Source: Symsagittifera roscoffensis (Eukaryota; Xenacoelomorpha; Acoela; Convolutidae). From it: a DNA stretch of 64,000 nt. Below are positions 47,383-57,350 of this stretch, piece after piece (position 1 is the stretch's first letter; every line of letters starts with the position of its first letter). The DNA lies in contig NC_087064.1 in NCBI RefSeq assembly GCF_963678635.1, forward strand, positions 8,345,671 through 8,409,670, written 5' to 3'. Made by a program: the position numbers and the translations under genes. A model generated the notes under the pieces. That model saw only the letters and a program-made list of their open reading frames with translations, made no database searches and was not told where the DNA came from.

Positions 47383-47499
47383 ACTATACCAAGATGAGAG
47401 TGATATCAAATTCAACCGCTGGCAGTTGGTTGCTGTTGGCATTGGAGTCAGTCTCCATGTAGTGGTCATCCTTCTTTTCGTCGAGAAAAAAATCAAAGC
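47383..47499 (+). CDS. Membrane-protein exon, plus-strand copy, cut by assembly gap
   Basis: After TTTTTTGGAG the frame encodes LYQDESDIKF, NRWQLVAVGIG, VSLHVVVILLF and VEKKIK: 38 full codons before the gap of Ns. It is the inverted partner of 46553-46691. One hydrophobic segment is followed by a basic stretch, consistent with the cytosolic edge of a transmembrane helix. The exon's 3' boundary and the rest of the gene are hidden in the gap or elsewhere. No family was recognised. Confidence 0.45.
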
Positions 47500-47699
47500 N
47501 NNNNNNNNNNNNNNNNNNNNNNNNNNNNNNNNNNNNNNNNNNNNNNNNNNNNNNNNNNNNNNNNNNNNNNNNNNNNNNNNNNNNNNNNNNNNNNNNNNNN
47601 NNNNNNNNNNNNNNNNNNNNNNNNNNNNNNNNNNNNNNNNNNNNNNNNNNNNNNNNNNNNNNNNNNNNNNNNNNNNNNNNNNNNNNNNNNNNNNNNNNN
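47500..47699. other. Assembly gap, 200 N
   Basis: Exactly 200 unspecified bases, probably a scaffold gap of arbitrary length. It separates the + strand exon copy from AT-rich repeat sequence. Confidence 0.99.
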
Positions 47700-47704
47700 G
47701 TTCT

Positions 47705-48085
47705 TTGTTTTAAAAACTAATGGAATATAATGGATTAAAATTCAATTACGTTGTCTAAATTTGCCAAAAAAAATCGATTATAAAAACAGCATTTTGTTCA
47801 ACAAAAGTCCATTATAAGCAATTTTTGACCATGAAACTTCGGTGCGGGAAAGTTTCAGCTGTTTTCGTTTTGGCCCGCCTCCAGTTTCAAGTGTTCTTTT
47901 AATCAGGTATATTAAATTTTCAGCACCACGTTTTTCTATATTTGAGAAAAATAACTACACTAATTAATTAAAAAAAGATTATAATCTCTCGTTTTCCTTA
48001 CATTTTTAATCAATTATGGTATATTGTAATCGATACGTTAATTTGCTTTTCGATGCGTTTTTCGATGCGAAGTGTTGGCAAAATA
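47705..48085. repeat. ATAATCGATTATAATCCATT-type AT repeat
   Basis: Contains GGAATATAATGGATTAAAA, AAATCGATTATAAAAAC, AGTCCATTATAAGC, GATTATAATCTCTCG and CAATTATAATTGTC words between the gap and the 4.37-kb element. Confidence 0.5.
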
Positions 48086-48548
48086 AACAATTATAATTGT
48101 CATAAAACCTAAACAAAAATTCATTACCCGGGTGACTTCCATAGAAGGAAAACCCTTATCATACAATTTCATATATGGCGTCTATGGAAAAAATGATTAT
48201 CATATAATTTTCATTCAAAATATAAAAACTACTTTAAAGTTTTTGATACACATTTTTATTCTATTTGGCTCAATTGTAATTTTCTTGTCTTGTAAAAAAG
48301 ATTTAAAAAGAAACTTGGAAGAAAAATGCTTATCATACAGTTTTCATGGATAAAATTTGTAAGATAAGCATTTCGTTTTAGAATTTTTTTAAATCTCTCT
48401 AAAAACATGTTTTGGTAATTACAAATCAAGTTATTGAAAGCTTTTAATGACAAAGAGCAATTTAACTATCAAAAAAGAAATCTTATTTTTGTTCGAAAAA
48501 ACGCTTGTCAGATAACTTTCAAATATGAAATTGTACAATAAGTATTTT

Positions 48549-48662
48549 GCCAAAAAGATAATGTCATTTCCGGTCGGCAAAAAGGCTTATCATATAGTTT
48601 TCATATATGAAAACTATATGATAAGCATTTTTGCCGACCGAAACTGAAACTATCTTTTTGAC
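48549..48662. repeat. Long palindrome in repeat unit 1
   Basis: The core, 48571-48640, has two 35-bp arms with one mismatch and no spacer, from CGGTCGGCAAAAA through CTTATCATATAG to the centre at TTTTCATATATGAAAA. Weaker pairing extends about 20 bp on each side (CAAAAAGATA...TATCTTTTTG). It can form a cruciform or a long RNA hairpin. The same structure is at 50109-50222. Confidence 0.9.
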
Positions 48663-49617
48663 AGTAAGTTGATCTCTAAAGATAAATTTGTAAAAAAAAA
48701 AACAAGCCTTTTTTTCATCAAACAAAAATTTTGAACTAAATTTTTTTTTAGCCTTATGCAAAAAAAAACTTTTAGTGTAGATTTCTATGTGAAAAAATTA
48801 AAACTAACTTATATGGTTAAAATCACCACGTGGCAACTGCGTGGCAACTGAAACACTCTGGGTTTTCGCATGAAAATAAATTTTTGCTAATTGTTTCGGA
48901 TGAAACACAAGTTCAAAACAAAATTTTCAGTTATGGAAAATGCTCATCATATCAAATGTTTTCATAATTAGCTATTCAAACAATTTCATTGCTATTTTCG
49001 TAACTTTTTTTTGATATTGAAACCAGTTTCAAGCTATAATTTATAACCAATTATATTATTGATAAAGCTATACCAATAAAAAATTACTAACTAACCAATC
49101 ATGTTCCATAACTAACACTGACAATTATTTGTAGTGCTAAAACTACTTGTAATTTTAGCACCAGAACAGTTTGAATAAATCTTAGAAGACAGTTGTTCTC
49201 CTTTGGACAAGTTCCATAAACCTAACCCGCAAATAGCAGTATACACAAGACCTAATAAGACTGGGAGATGTAAGAGTAAACTTAAGCTAACCAACGCAGC
49301 TTACTGACGCCACACCACCAACAGCATGAATAAGAAAGTCCCACGGTACCGAAACCGGATTAAACTCAGATTAAAAAATGATGAATATTTCTTTTGAAAC
49401 CCACTTTCAAGTTTTATGGAAACCAAACGAAACACAAAAAGGTAAAAAGAAAAACTCAATACAAAATGATTTATAACCAAAACAAAAAAAAAGAAAAACA
49501 CGAGATAAAATGGAACAAAAAGTTGAACACAAAAAGAGACTCTGCCCAAAAAGACCGTAAAATTACACTCCCTCGCTGGCCTCACCACCCAGTAGAACGT
49601 CCTGAGCATACTCTATA

Positions 49618-49656
49618 GCCGGCCTAACCCACCGGGCTACAACCCCGCTGACCCAC
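49618..49656 (-). repeat. tRNA-like head, possible SINE start (unit 1)
   Basis: On the minus strand this reads GGGGTTGTAGCCCGGTGG followed by GTTAGGCCGGC. TAGCCCGGTGG fits the RNA polymerase III A box (TRGCNNAGTGG with one change), as in tRNA-derived SINE heads. A good B box was not found downstream, so promoter activity is unproven. Confidence 0.3.
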
Positions 49657-49661
49657 ACTCT

Positions 49662-49772
49662 ATTCAAAATATAAAAACTACTTTAAAGTTTTTGATACAC
49701 ATTTTTATTCTATTTGGCTCAATTGTAATTTTCTTGTCTTGTAAAAAAGATTTAAAAAGAAACTTGGAAGAA
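49662..49772 (+). repeat. 111-bp partial extra copy of the repeat start
   Basis: Starts ATTCAAAATATAAAAACTAC and ends AACTTGGAAGAA, equal to the first 111 bp of units 1 and 2. The arrangement is therefore unit 1, a 111-bp stub, then unit 2. Confidence 0.9.
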
Positions 49773-50108
49773 ATTCAAAATATAAAAACTACTTTAAAGT
49801 TTTTGATACACATTTTTATTCTATTTGGCTCAATTGTAATTTTCTTGTCTTGTAAAAAAGATTTAAAAAGAAACTTGGAAGAAAAATGCTTATCATACAG
49901 TTTTCATGGATAAAATTTGTAAGATAAGCATTTCGTTTTAGAATTTTTTTAAATCTCTCTAAAAACATGTTTTGGTAATTACAAATCAAGTTATTGAAAG
50001 CTTTTAATGACAAAGAGCAATTTAACTATCAAAAAAGAAATCTTATTTTTGTTCGAAAAAACGCTTGTCAGATAACTTTCAAATATGAAATTGTACAATA
50101 AGTATTTT

Positions 50109-50222
50109 GCCAAAAAGATAATGTCATTTCCGGTCGGCAAAAAGGCTTATCATATAGTTTTCATATATGAAAACTATATGATAAGCATTTTTGCCGACCG
50201 AAACTGAAACTATCTTTTTGAC
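50109..50222. repeat. Long palindrome in repeat unit 2
   Basis: Same structure as 48549-48662, with the 35-bp-arm core at 50131-50200. Confidence 0.9.
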
Positions 50223-51177
50223 AGTAAGTTGATCTCTAAAGATAAATTTGTAAAAAAAAAAACAAGCCTTTTTTTCATCAAACAAAAATTTTGAACTAAA
50301 TTTTTTTTTAGCCTTATGCAAAAAAAAACTTTTAGTGTAGATTTCTATGTGAAAAAATTGAAACTAACTTATATGGTTAAAATCACCACGTGGCAACTGC
50401 GTGGCAACTGAAACACTCTGGGTTTTCGCATGAAAATAAATTTTTGCTAATTGTTTCGGATGAAACACAAGTTCAAAACAAAATTTTCAGTTATGGAAAA
50501 TGCTCATCATATCAAATGTTTTCATAATTAGCTATTCAAACAATTTCATTGCTATTTTCGTAACTTTTTTTTGATATTGAAACCAGTTTCAAGCTATAAT
50601 TTATAACCAATTATATTATTGATAAAGCTATACCAATAAAAAATTACTAACTAACCAATCATGTTCCATAACTAACACTGACAATTATTTGTAGTGCTAA
50701 AACTACTTGTAATTTTAGCACCAGAACAGTTTGAATAAATCTTAGAAGACAGTTGTTCTCCTTTGGACAAGTTCCATAAACCTAACCCGCAAATAGCAGT
50801 ATACACAAGACCTAATAAGACTGGGAGATGTAAGAGTAAACTTAAGCTAACCAACGCAGCTTACTGACGCCACACCACCAACAGCATGAATAAGAAAGTC
50901 CCACGGTACCGAAACCGGATTAAACTCAGATTAAAAAATGATGAATATTTCTTTTGAAACCCACTTTCAAGTTTTATGGAAACCAAACGAAACACAAAAA
51001 GGTAAAAAGAAAAACTCAATACAAAATGATTTATAACCAAAACAAAAAAAAAGAAAAACACGAGATAAAATGGAACAAAAAGTTGAACACAAAAAGAGAC
51101 TCTGCCCAAAAAGACCGTAAAATTACACTCCCTCGCTGGCCTCACCACCCAGTAGAACGTCCTGAGCATACTCTATA

Positions 51178-51216
51178 GCCGGCCTAACCCACCGGGCTAC
51201 AACCCCGCTGACCCAC
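51178..51216 (-). repeat. tRNA-like head, possible SINE start (unit 2)
   Basis: Identical to the A-box-containing segment at 49618-49656. Confidence 0.3.
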
Positions 51217-51221
51217 ACTCT

Positions 51222-51915
51222 ATTTTTGACGAGAGTTGCTGTTGGGTGAGCGACTCTTTAAAATAACCGAACTAAATAATAAAGGCTTATGCGAAAACGA
51301 CTAATAGAACATCATAACTAAAACTGGTCTCACTAACAAGATGTAGATATAAAAATGCAATGTGAAAGAGTTCTTAGAGCAAACAGAACGAGCAGTAAAG
51401 GAGATGAAAACTTGACGACATTCCAACTCTGGAATGGCAAATCTTTTGCTTTTTGCGTAGTCACAATCCTCGCAGGCAGGATTTAAAATATGGAATCAAT
51501 CTCGCAGCAAAGGAAACCGTTGAAAAAGACCAATGGCCAACTCCATGTTGATCTCACATATCAATCCTAGTCACTTGGCACTTCACACAGAGAGATCAAA
51601 CTTCATTTTGCACGCAGTCTCGCTCTAAGTTTAACGAAATTGACACATCATTGCATCGATCTAGAATCTTGACACGATCAGTCGAGACGACCCATGATCA
51701 AAAAAGACCCACTTCTGAAACACGAACAACTGTTCTTCTTTTCTCTATATAAACAACTACATCTCTCCTCCTTTCACGGAGGCACTGCTCTATTCACTCA
51801 AAAGAAAACTACTCTAAAGAATAAGAAATCTCTCTATCCGTCCCTCACTACAAAAAAAAAACGATTCAAAAACTGAAAACTCTCTAAGCCCCGGATGGGC
51901 GGAACCAGTTCTACA
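51222..51915. other. Unique part of the 4.37-kb element, TATA-like site
   Basis: Not repeated elsewhere in the window. CTATATAAAC at about 51745 resembles a TATA box on the + strand. No significant downstream frame follows; the 60-codon frame over it (51694-51876) starts upstream of the site and has no domain. Confidence 0.3.
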
Positions 51916-51920
51916 CTAGT

Positions 51921-52160
51921 ATTTATAACCAATTGTCATGTTGATAAAACTATCCCTACAAAATATTACTAACCAATCATATTCCATAACTAATACTGAA
52001 AGTTATTTGTAGTGCTGAAACTACTTGTAGTTTCAGCACCAAAACAATTTGAATAAATTTTAGAAGACAGTTGTTCTCCTTTGGACAAGTTCCATAAACC
52101 TAACCCTTAAAATACCAGTTTACACTAGATCTATTGAGATTAGGAGATATAAGAGAAAGA
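51921..52160 (+). repeat. Diverged third copy of part of the 1.45-kb unit
   Basis: Matches about 49037-49280 with scattered changes (TTATTTGTAGTGCTGAAACT, ACAGTTGTTCTCCTTTGGAC, GTTCCATAAACCTAACCC). It is older than the two near-identical units. Confidence 0.7.
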
Positions 52161-52494
52161 TTAAGATTGGTATTAGACTAAGAAGTTGCACGAATCTATC
52201 CGGCCGAAAATTAGTTAGCGTGAGGAACAGACGGTGTACCTCATCTGAAGTTACTCTATGAGAAAGCTAGCTTTGGCTTAAGCTCAATGTAAAAGTATGG
52301 CCAAACTTTTGTTTTTTAAATCCAGAATATGGCAAAAAATGCTTACTTTAATATTTTATAGTATGGAAAAAAATTCTTATCTTGCTATTTTATTAGTAAT
52401 TTTTTTGATGAATGAATTAGTATGAGTTAGTATGATAAGCATTTTTTTCATATTATGAAATAATTTGATGAGAATTTTTTGTCAACCCGGGTAT

Positions 52495-53100
52495 ATTCAA
52501 ATGCTTAAGCCCAAACTTAGATGCGGATGGGTGAAAACTGGTAATTTGAAATCTGACCCAAAAAAGACTTCGATAATTCAAAGATTTTGAATATTACCGA
52601 CTATCTGTTTTTTAAACAAAAAGTCACTTTTTTTTGTAATGGAACAAAACCTTTTCCTTCTTATGACTCAACTATTTTCAATATACAATTAGCAAAAAAA
52701 ATGAGTGCGAGCTATTTTGTTTCCTTTTTATAAAAAAAGGACTAAATAATTAATAATCAGAACATTTGGCCGTTTTCCTCTGCACACTTGAGTTACATTT
52801 CCAGTTTGAGAGTCCAGCTTTGATTACAAGCATCCAAAACAATACTTTATATTTATGATCATCATACAAACATCAATAGTTTCAGTATATTGAAGAATAA
52901 AAACATATTAGCAGCGCTGTCATTTCACTTTTCAAACAAATCCAACAATTCCAATTTTGAAAAATTATATCTCTTGGTTGCTTGTCAAGCAATATTTCAA
53001 ATTCTAAAAAACACTCGAGCTAACTTCTTATAACGCACTTTTTTCTGATAAATCCGTTCAGATTATTATTACTAATTAACTTTCTCAAGGTAGAAACTCA
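52495..53100. other. No recognisable gene
   Basis: AT-rich sequence between the 4.37-kb element and the exon candidate at 53153; nothing recognised. Confidence 0.4.
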
Positions 53101-53152
53101 CGACTAGCTCATATTTTTCTCTGCCGCATCCTTATACTTGTGTGGGTTCAAA

Positions 53153-53254
53153 ATGAGTGGCGAAGGCGACTGTCGGTTTCTAGGAAACAGCGACTCTTTT
53201 GATGTTTATGTCGACCAAATCAGATTCGCTCTTGACAGCTGTGTACTTATGAAG
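53153..53254 (+). CDS. Possible first coding exon, unidentified protein
   Basis: An ATG in fair context (TTCAAAATGAGTGGC) opens a 34-codon frame, MSGEGDCRFLGNSDSFD then VYVDQIRFALDSCVLMK. It is followed at once by a donor-like AAG/GTAATC in phase 0. Composition is GC-richer than the flanks. The frame stays open to 53446, but the part after the donor contains a hairpin (53367-53435) and looks non-coding. No partner exon could be fixed: the candidate at 58397 needs phase 2. No domain is recognised. Confidence 0.3.
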
Positions 53255-53366
53255 GTAATCAACTATCTTATGCTGGTCGGATGCTCAACAGACCGCCATA
53301 TCTTCCCGGGTCGAGGTGCTCGATTTATGTTTCGACTGTGCTCCCCGAGTCGAGATTTTTCACCTA

Positions 53367-53435
53367 TTTTGAAGCAAGATTTGAGCGATTTGAGCGGTTT
53401 TTGTAGACGATTTCGCTCAAAATCTTGCTTCAAAA
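53367..53435. repeat. Hairpin, TTTTGAAGCAAGATTT arms
   Basis: TTTTGAAGCAAGATTTGAGC and its complement CTCAAAATCTTGCTTCAAAA, one base longer, form a stem of about 22 bp around a 24-base loop. Confidence 0.8.
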
Positions 53436-53479
53436 TGAGCGGTTGACCCAAATGCTCGATATCAGTTGTAGCCGACATT

Positions 53480-54340
53480 TAATCAGAATTACGTAATAGT
53501 TGCATAACAAAATTGGCAATCTGTTTTTAAGTTGCATAACTAAATTGTTTTCCGGCTGATAAATTGATAAATTTTGGGTTGATAAATTTTTGAATTATTG
53601 TTATGTTACCCTTGAGGTGAATTAAATTAACCGGTCTAAAAGAATAAAAATATATATTTCCTTTTTTTCAACTTGGGTTAACTTTCGACATAAGAGTGAT
53701 ACACTATAAAAGTCACATGCTTACTAAAAGAGGGGGATCTACAATTTATGCTGGAGAAAAAAAGGTGATTTTCCAAAAAAAAATCCATCCTCCCTAGATC
53801 AATAGAAAACTTTGACTTGCTAAAACAATTTTGCGCGGCAGGCAACTCCTAAAAAAACTTGTTACAGACGTAATCTGAAAAAAAATAGCAAACGCCATCT
53901 TGTAATCTTGCTGAAACGTAATCTTGTAAAACGTAATCAATAAAACGTAATTTTTGCAGATGTTATCTTGTTGCTGACGTAGAAGTATCAGCAAAAAAAT
54001 AACGACAACGATACTTATTTTTAACCGCCATTTCAAGACAACTCGACATGTCATTGCCGATTGTCGAAAGTTCATAAGATTGTGAGAAAGAAGTTTTATG
54101 CAAAAAGCTTGTTTTAGCTTTTTTTCAAAATTGTAATGAGTTGCACAAATCAATCGTACAATATACCTAAAAGCAATTTGGGGAGCAAAAAATATGGATT
54201 TTTGGGTAATAACTTTCAGTATAGTCTAGATTTATTCAAGTTTAACCGTTTTATTAGAAAAAAAATTGAATGAAAATTCATCAATTTAATTAATTAACAG
54301 TATTCAAATGCAATCCTACGTAAAATTGTGAAAACCAACT
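53480..54340. other. No recognisable gene
   Basis: AT-rich; TGAAACGTAATCTTG, AAACGTAATC and AAACGTAATTTTTG words near 53910-53950 form a short irregular direct repeat. Nothing else recognised. Confidence 0.4.
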
Positions 54341-54420
54341 TTGTTTGTGGACTTGTTTAAAATGCATACTTTATACATAACCAACTTCCGAAAACATAAC
54401 TTGCGAGGGGGAGTTCTTAA

Positions 54421-54637
54421 GGAGGAGATTGTTTGGTTGATCCTGTTGGACAACCATATCGTTGTAAACTTAACAAGACTGCTCGTAACAGTGCCTTACT
54501 CGATATATAGAGTAGTGTTGGCTTTAACTCTATTCCAGTTCTTCCTTTTGATTGTTTTGAGATTTGCTTACAAAAGCCTATTTAAAATAACTTTTGATGT
54601 TCCGAAAAGCAGAAAAAACGAGAACGTGAATCAGTGA
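54421..54637 (+). CDS. Hydrophobic open frame, doubtful
   Basis: A frame ending in TGA encodes a hydrophobic stretch (VVLALTLFQFFLLIVLRFAY) then a basic tail (KSRKNENVNQ). GC content is slightly raised. If a poor acceptor (CTTAAG before GAGGAG) were used, its phase would fit the exon at 53153-53254. Against it, AACAAGACTGCTCGTAACAG at 54474-54493 equals the inverted 3' tip of the 530-bp transposon family, so part of the frame is transposon-derived. Most likely incidental. Confidence 0.15.
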
Positions 54638-54839
54638 AAAAAAACTTTACAACTTTTTAATAGGCAAAATGCTTCACATTTTTTAAATTATTTTGTATCG
54701 TGAATGGAAAAGGCATAAAACTTACAAGTTATTTTGTATCAAAAATTGAAAAAAGAGTTAGCTTTAAATAAAATTGATAATATATCAAAAAATGAAAAAA
54801 TATCCTTTTTTTTAGATTTCTTTGGAAAAAAAATTATCA

Positions 54840-55040
54840 CGCTTAAAATAATTCTCCGCTCACACATCAGTAGCACGAAAAATATAGCTCGTTAAATTTT
54901 TAAATATTCCAAATCGGCAAAACTGACAAAATTTAAAACCCCATAAATTATACTTCCGCTCACACATCAGTAGCATGGAATATATCGCGCGTTAAATATC
55001 CCAAATCGGCCAATTTGGCAATGTTTAACCCCCCTTAACT
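54840..55040 (-). mobile_element. 530-bp family central fragments, inverted and duplicated
   Basis: CCGCTCACACATCAGTAGCA occurs twice (about 54857 and 54958). Each is followed by TATATCGCGCGTTAAA-like and CCCAAATCGGCCAATTTGG-like words of the central part of the family on the minus strand. Termini are absent. Confidence 0.5.
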
Positions 55041-55074
55041 TTGCAGAAGAAATAATAGATAAAATAATTTTTAA

Positions 55075-55731
55075 TGACACTTGAGGTCATCCTCGTACAG
55101 CAGAAGCCTCACAGTGCTACCCAAGAAGTCAGAAACACCATTTGCACGGGTTTTTTTTGTTATTCGCTCAAAATTATCAATTTTATGACTGAGATTTTGC
55201 TTTGATGATCTGTGGCTGGAAGTAATTTTAACCAATCAGGTTCGAGCATTATGATTCCAAAGACAATCATTCTGCCTCTGTCATGCTTTCGTCTTACCAA
55301 AAAATTTTCGTAAATTTTGAATGTATTGCCTTTTCCACCATTTTTTTCGGATTCTCAGGAAAAAAAACCGCACAAACTTCTCGAACAAAAATATAGAGTC
55401 GTTGCATGCCCGATTCTAAGTTCTCTTTCACAAAACGTGATCGAACTATACTTTTCCGACCAGTAGTACAAGAAAATTATAACCTGTTGATAGCTCAGAT
55501 AAGTGCCTTCTAGCCAAATTCCGGCTTTGAATTGTTTTGTTTTCTGCATTTTTTAAGACATCTCCATCGATCTTCGCGATCCAAAGTAAGTAATTTAATT
55601 TCGTGTCCGCAGTCACAGTATCTTGCTTTGTGTAAAATTTTTCTCTTTTTAGAGAATTTCAATTGAAATTTTTTTGGTAGATTCGATTTTATACAGCTCG
55701 ATAAAATTCTTTTTTGAAGTTTTTTATGCAT
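55075..55731 (-). pseudogene. Merlin-type (ISXO2/IS1016-like) DDE transposase, decayed
   Basis: Minus-strand pieces follow the order of this cut-and-paste transposase family. First comes a zinc-ribbon region (YCDCGHEIKLLTLDREDRW, RCLKKC). Next is GIWLEGTYLSYQQVIIFLYY with WSEKYSS, then RIGHATT and an aromatic-R-E-V-C motif (FVREVC). Then GGKGNTFKIYEN and RRKHDRGRMIVFGIIM match the segment that normally has the first catalytic Asp (IDE); here it is IYE, so the Asp is lost. The pieces need at least three frame changes (near 55535, 55410 and 55340), and a stop follows at about 55160. 55075-55140 is shared with 56690-56765 and may be further relic. Inactive. Confidence 0.7.
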
Positions 55732-55739
55732 TCCGGTAA

Positions 55740-56600
55740 TTTCAATATAATTTCACTTGTTTCGAGTAAAAAGTTTGAATGAGTTTTTTTTAGTTTTTTA
55801 ATTTCCTGTTGTTGGAATTGTATCAAATTAAATTTTGGTAATGTTTATTTTAAAAATTGATGACAAAAGAATCAGCAAATTGAAAGGGGGATGAGCTGGA
55901 AAAGAGCCCTTTTTCAAAAGTCGGAACAAAAACCAGCCAGTTTGTCATTTCATTTTCACAAGTATGTAACAAGAGGATTTGTTGAAATTCTTAAATCATT
56001 TGATAGGGCATGGAGGGGTTAGTTCTTAGATTAATCGATTAACCATGTTGAATTAACCGGTTAAGTTCTTGTAATTTTAAAAAAAAATTAAATCGCTCTC
56101 GTAATTTTTTTTGTAATTTTTATAGAAAATGAAATTTCATTGTAATCAAATAGCTTTTTTTCAGTCCCTTTTTAATATTTTTTGAAGTTCGAGTAACAAA
56201 ATCTTGTTTAAAAAGAAATTTGATATTCTAAAATGTCATAAAACGTGTCAGCGTGAACAAGTTAGCCAATTTTGGAAATACTTATTGCAAAATTGGTTTA
56301 CTTTTGTTTCAACTAACTTTTTACTTTATGGTTACAAACTTATAAACTTATGGTTATACTTTTTGGATCTTGTTGACTATCCTTCACACCTCCAATGGTG
56401 CCTCGCACCGAATTTCGCCTATCTAGAAAAAATTGAACCGTTAACTATTCATATATGATCTTCGTACCTTGTATCGAACTCCCCGACCCCCTTTTCAAAG
56501 GGGGGGGACAGTCAACAAGATTCTAATTTTTAGGGGGTGGGAAATTGCAAAGGAGCTACTCAAATAAAGCATCATTTCATCATTACAACACTAAATGACT
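55740..56600. other. No recognisable gene
   Basis: AT-rich; an 84-codon frame at 56204-56458 has no domain or splice support. A G run lies near 56500. Confidence 0.4.
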
Positions 56601-56689
56601 GCCCTCAATTTAGGTCTCTCTGAAGTTCATCTACACAGGACTGTCTCCTTCCGAGGAGTCTCTTCCGGAATGGGTGGTGGTACCCCTGG

Positions 56690-57020
56690 CATCCTCATTC
56701 AGCAGAAGCCTCACAATGCAACCCAACAAGTCAGATACAATTTGAACGGGTCTTTTCGTCTATACGCCTAAACCGATCTCTTTAGCTATATTCCCTTTTG
56801 CAAGTGGGAGGGGGGGGGGGGGTTGATTCGTTACAGGGTATAAACATCTCATTTGCTTAACCGTTGATTTATTTCCTTATAGGGGATATTCGTCACTAGG
56901 TACTCCAGAGGGATATAGTTAAAAAGATCCGCCTAAACTTATCAATTTGATGATTGAAATTTTACTTTTATTGATATTATTTAGCTGGAAGTAATTTCAA
57001 TCAATCCGGTCATAAAACCG
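56690..57020 (-). pseudogene. Second Merlin-type relic
   Basis: 56930-57015 reads, on the minus strand, PD-LKLLPA and neighbours as in the decayed transposase at 55075-55731, with stops. 56690-56765 matches 55087-55145 (CAGCAGAAGCCTCACA, CAACCCAACAAGTCAGA-like). Between them lies about 150 bp of unrelated, G-run-containing sequence. It is an older or more disrupted copy. Confidence 0.5.
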
Positions 57021-57205
57021 AAACCGAAAATCTCCAATCCACAAAACTTCAATCCACAAAACCTCCAATCCACATTACTGTTACAAAATGGCACAGATAA
57101 TTCTATCAAAGTAATCTTTGCAAAACTTAAAAGCCGAAAGTTAGACATTTTTAGGGCTTCGTGTACTAGATAAAAACTATTTGATGAATTGAGCCGTATA
57201 AAAGA

Positions 57206-57345
57206 ACAAGACTGATCGTATCAGGGCGAAGCCGTAAAAATTCCGACTTGACAAGGCCTCAGGTGTAGTCTCAGCTTTGAAACTATGTGAGACTTTAAAA
57301 AAAAGAAAAAAAACATAAAAATCTTCCCCCACACGCTATGTAAAA
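57206..57345 (-). mobile_element. 530-bp family 3' fragment, inverted
   Basis: ACAAGACTGATCGTATCAGG, GCGAAGCCGTAAAAATTCCG, then CTTCCCCCACACGCTATG, in the order of an inverted copy with an internal deletion. It directly abuts the exon candidate at 57351. Confidence 0.6.
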
Positions 57346-57350
57346 AAAGG

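Larger units (their letters stand above)
48213..49661 (+). repeat. 1.45-kb direct repeat, unit 1
   Basis: This block and 49773-51221 are almost identical at a constant offset of 1,560 bp; one difference seen is A at 48800 versus G at 50360. Frames found in one occur identically in the other and have no recognisable domain. Confidence 0.9.
49773..51221 (+). repeat. 1.45-kb direct repeat, unit 2
   Basis: Near-identical to 48213-49661. After the shared end (CCCACACTCTATT) the sequence becomes unique (TTTGACGAGAG). It contains its own copy of the palindrome (core 50131-50200) and of the tRNA-like head (51178-51216, minus strand). Confidence 0.9.
48127..52491. mobile_element. 4.37-kb element with CCCGGGT(T)GAC inverted termini and TA flanks
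   Basis: The left end reads CCCGGGTGAC and the right end, reversed, CCCGGGTTGAC. A TA dinucleotide lies immediately outside both. Just inside each end are CTTATCATA words with GAAAA, and ATGCTTATCATA recurs around an internal palindrome. The ends and the TA duplication fit a cut-and-paste DNA element, but no transposase frame was found, so it would be non-autonomous. The inside includes a duplicated 1.45-kb block, a third diverged copy of part of it, and about 0.7 kb unique sequence. Confidence 0.45.

Noticed and set aside
47426..47713. 95-codon frame through the N gap
   Set aside because: Only the part before the gap is sequence; the continuation is unspecified bases. Only the exon-like segment up to 47499 is retained.
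49301..49609. 102-codon minus-strand frame, also at 50861-51169
   Set aside because: Its two copies simply reflect the 1,560-bp duplication. The frame is low-complexity (F/V/L-rich from a T-rich strand), has no domain, and overlaps a tRNA-like head.
49618..49656. A true tRNA gene
   Set aside because: Only an A-box-like segment is present; there is no B box, no cloverleaf and no anticodon arm, so at most a SINE head.
53794..54153. 119-codon minus-strand frame
   Set aside because: Mixed hydrophobic translation of AT-rich sequence with small direct repeats (ACGTAATC); no domain or splice support.
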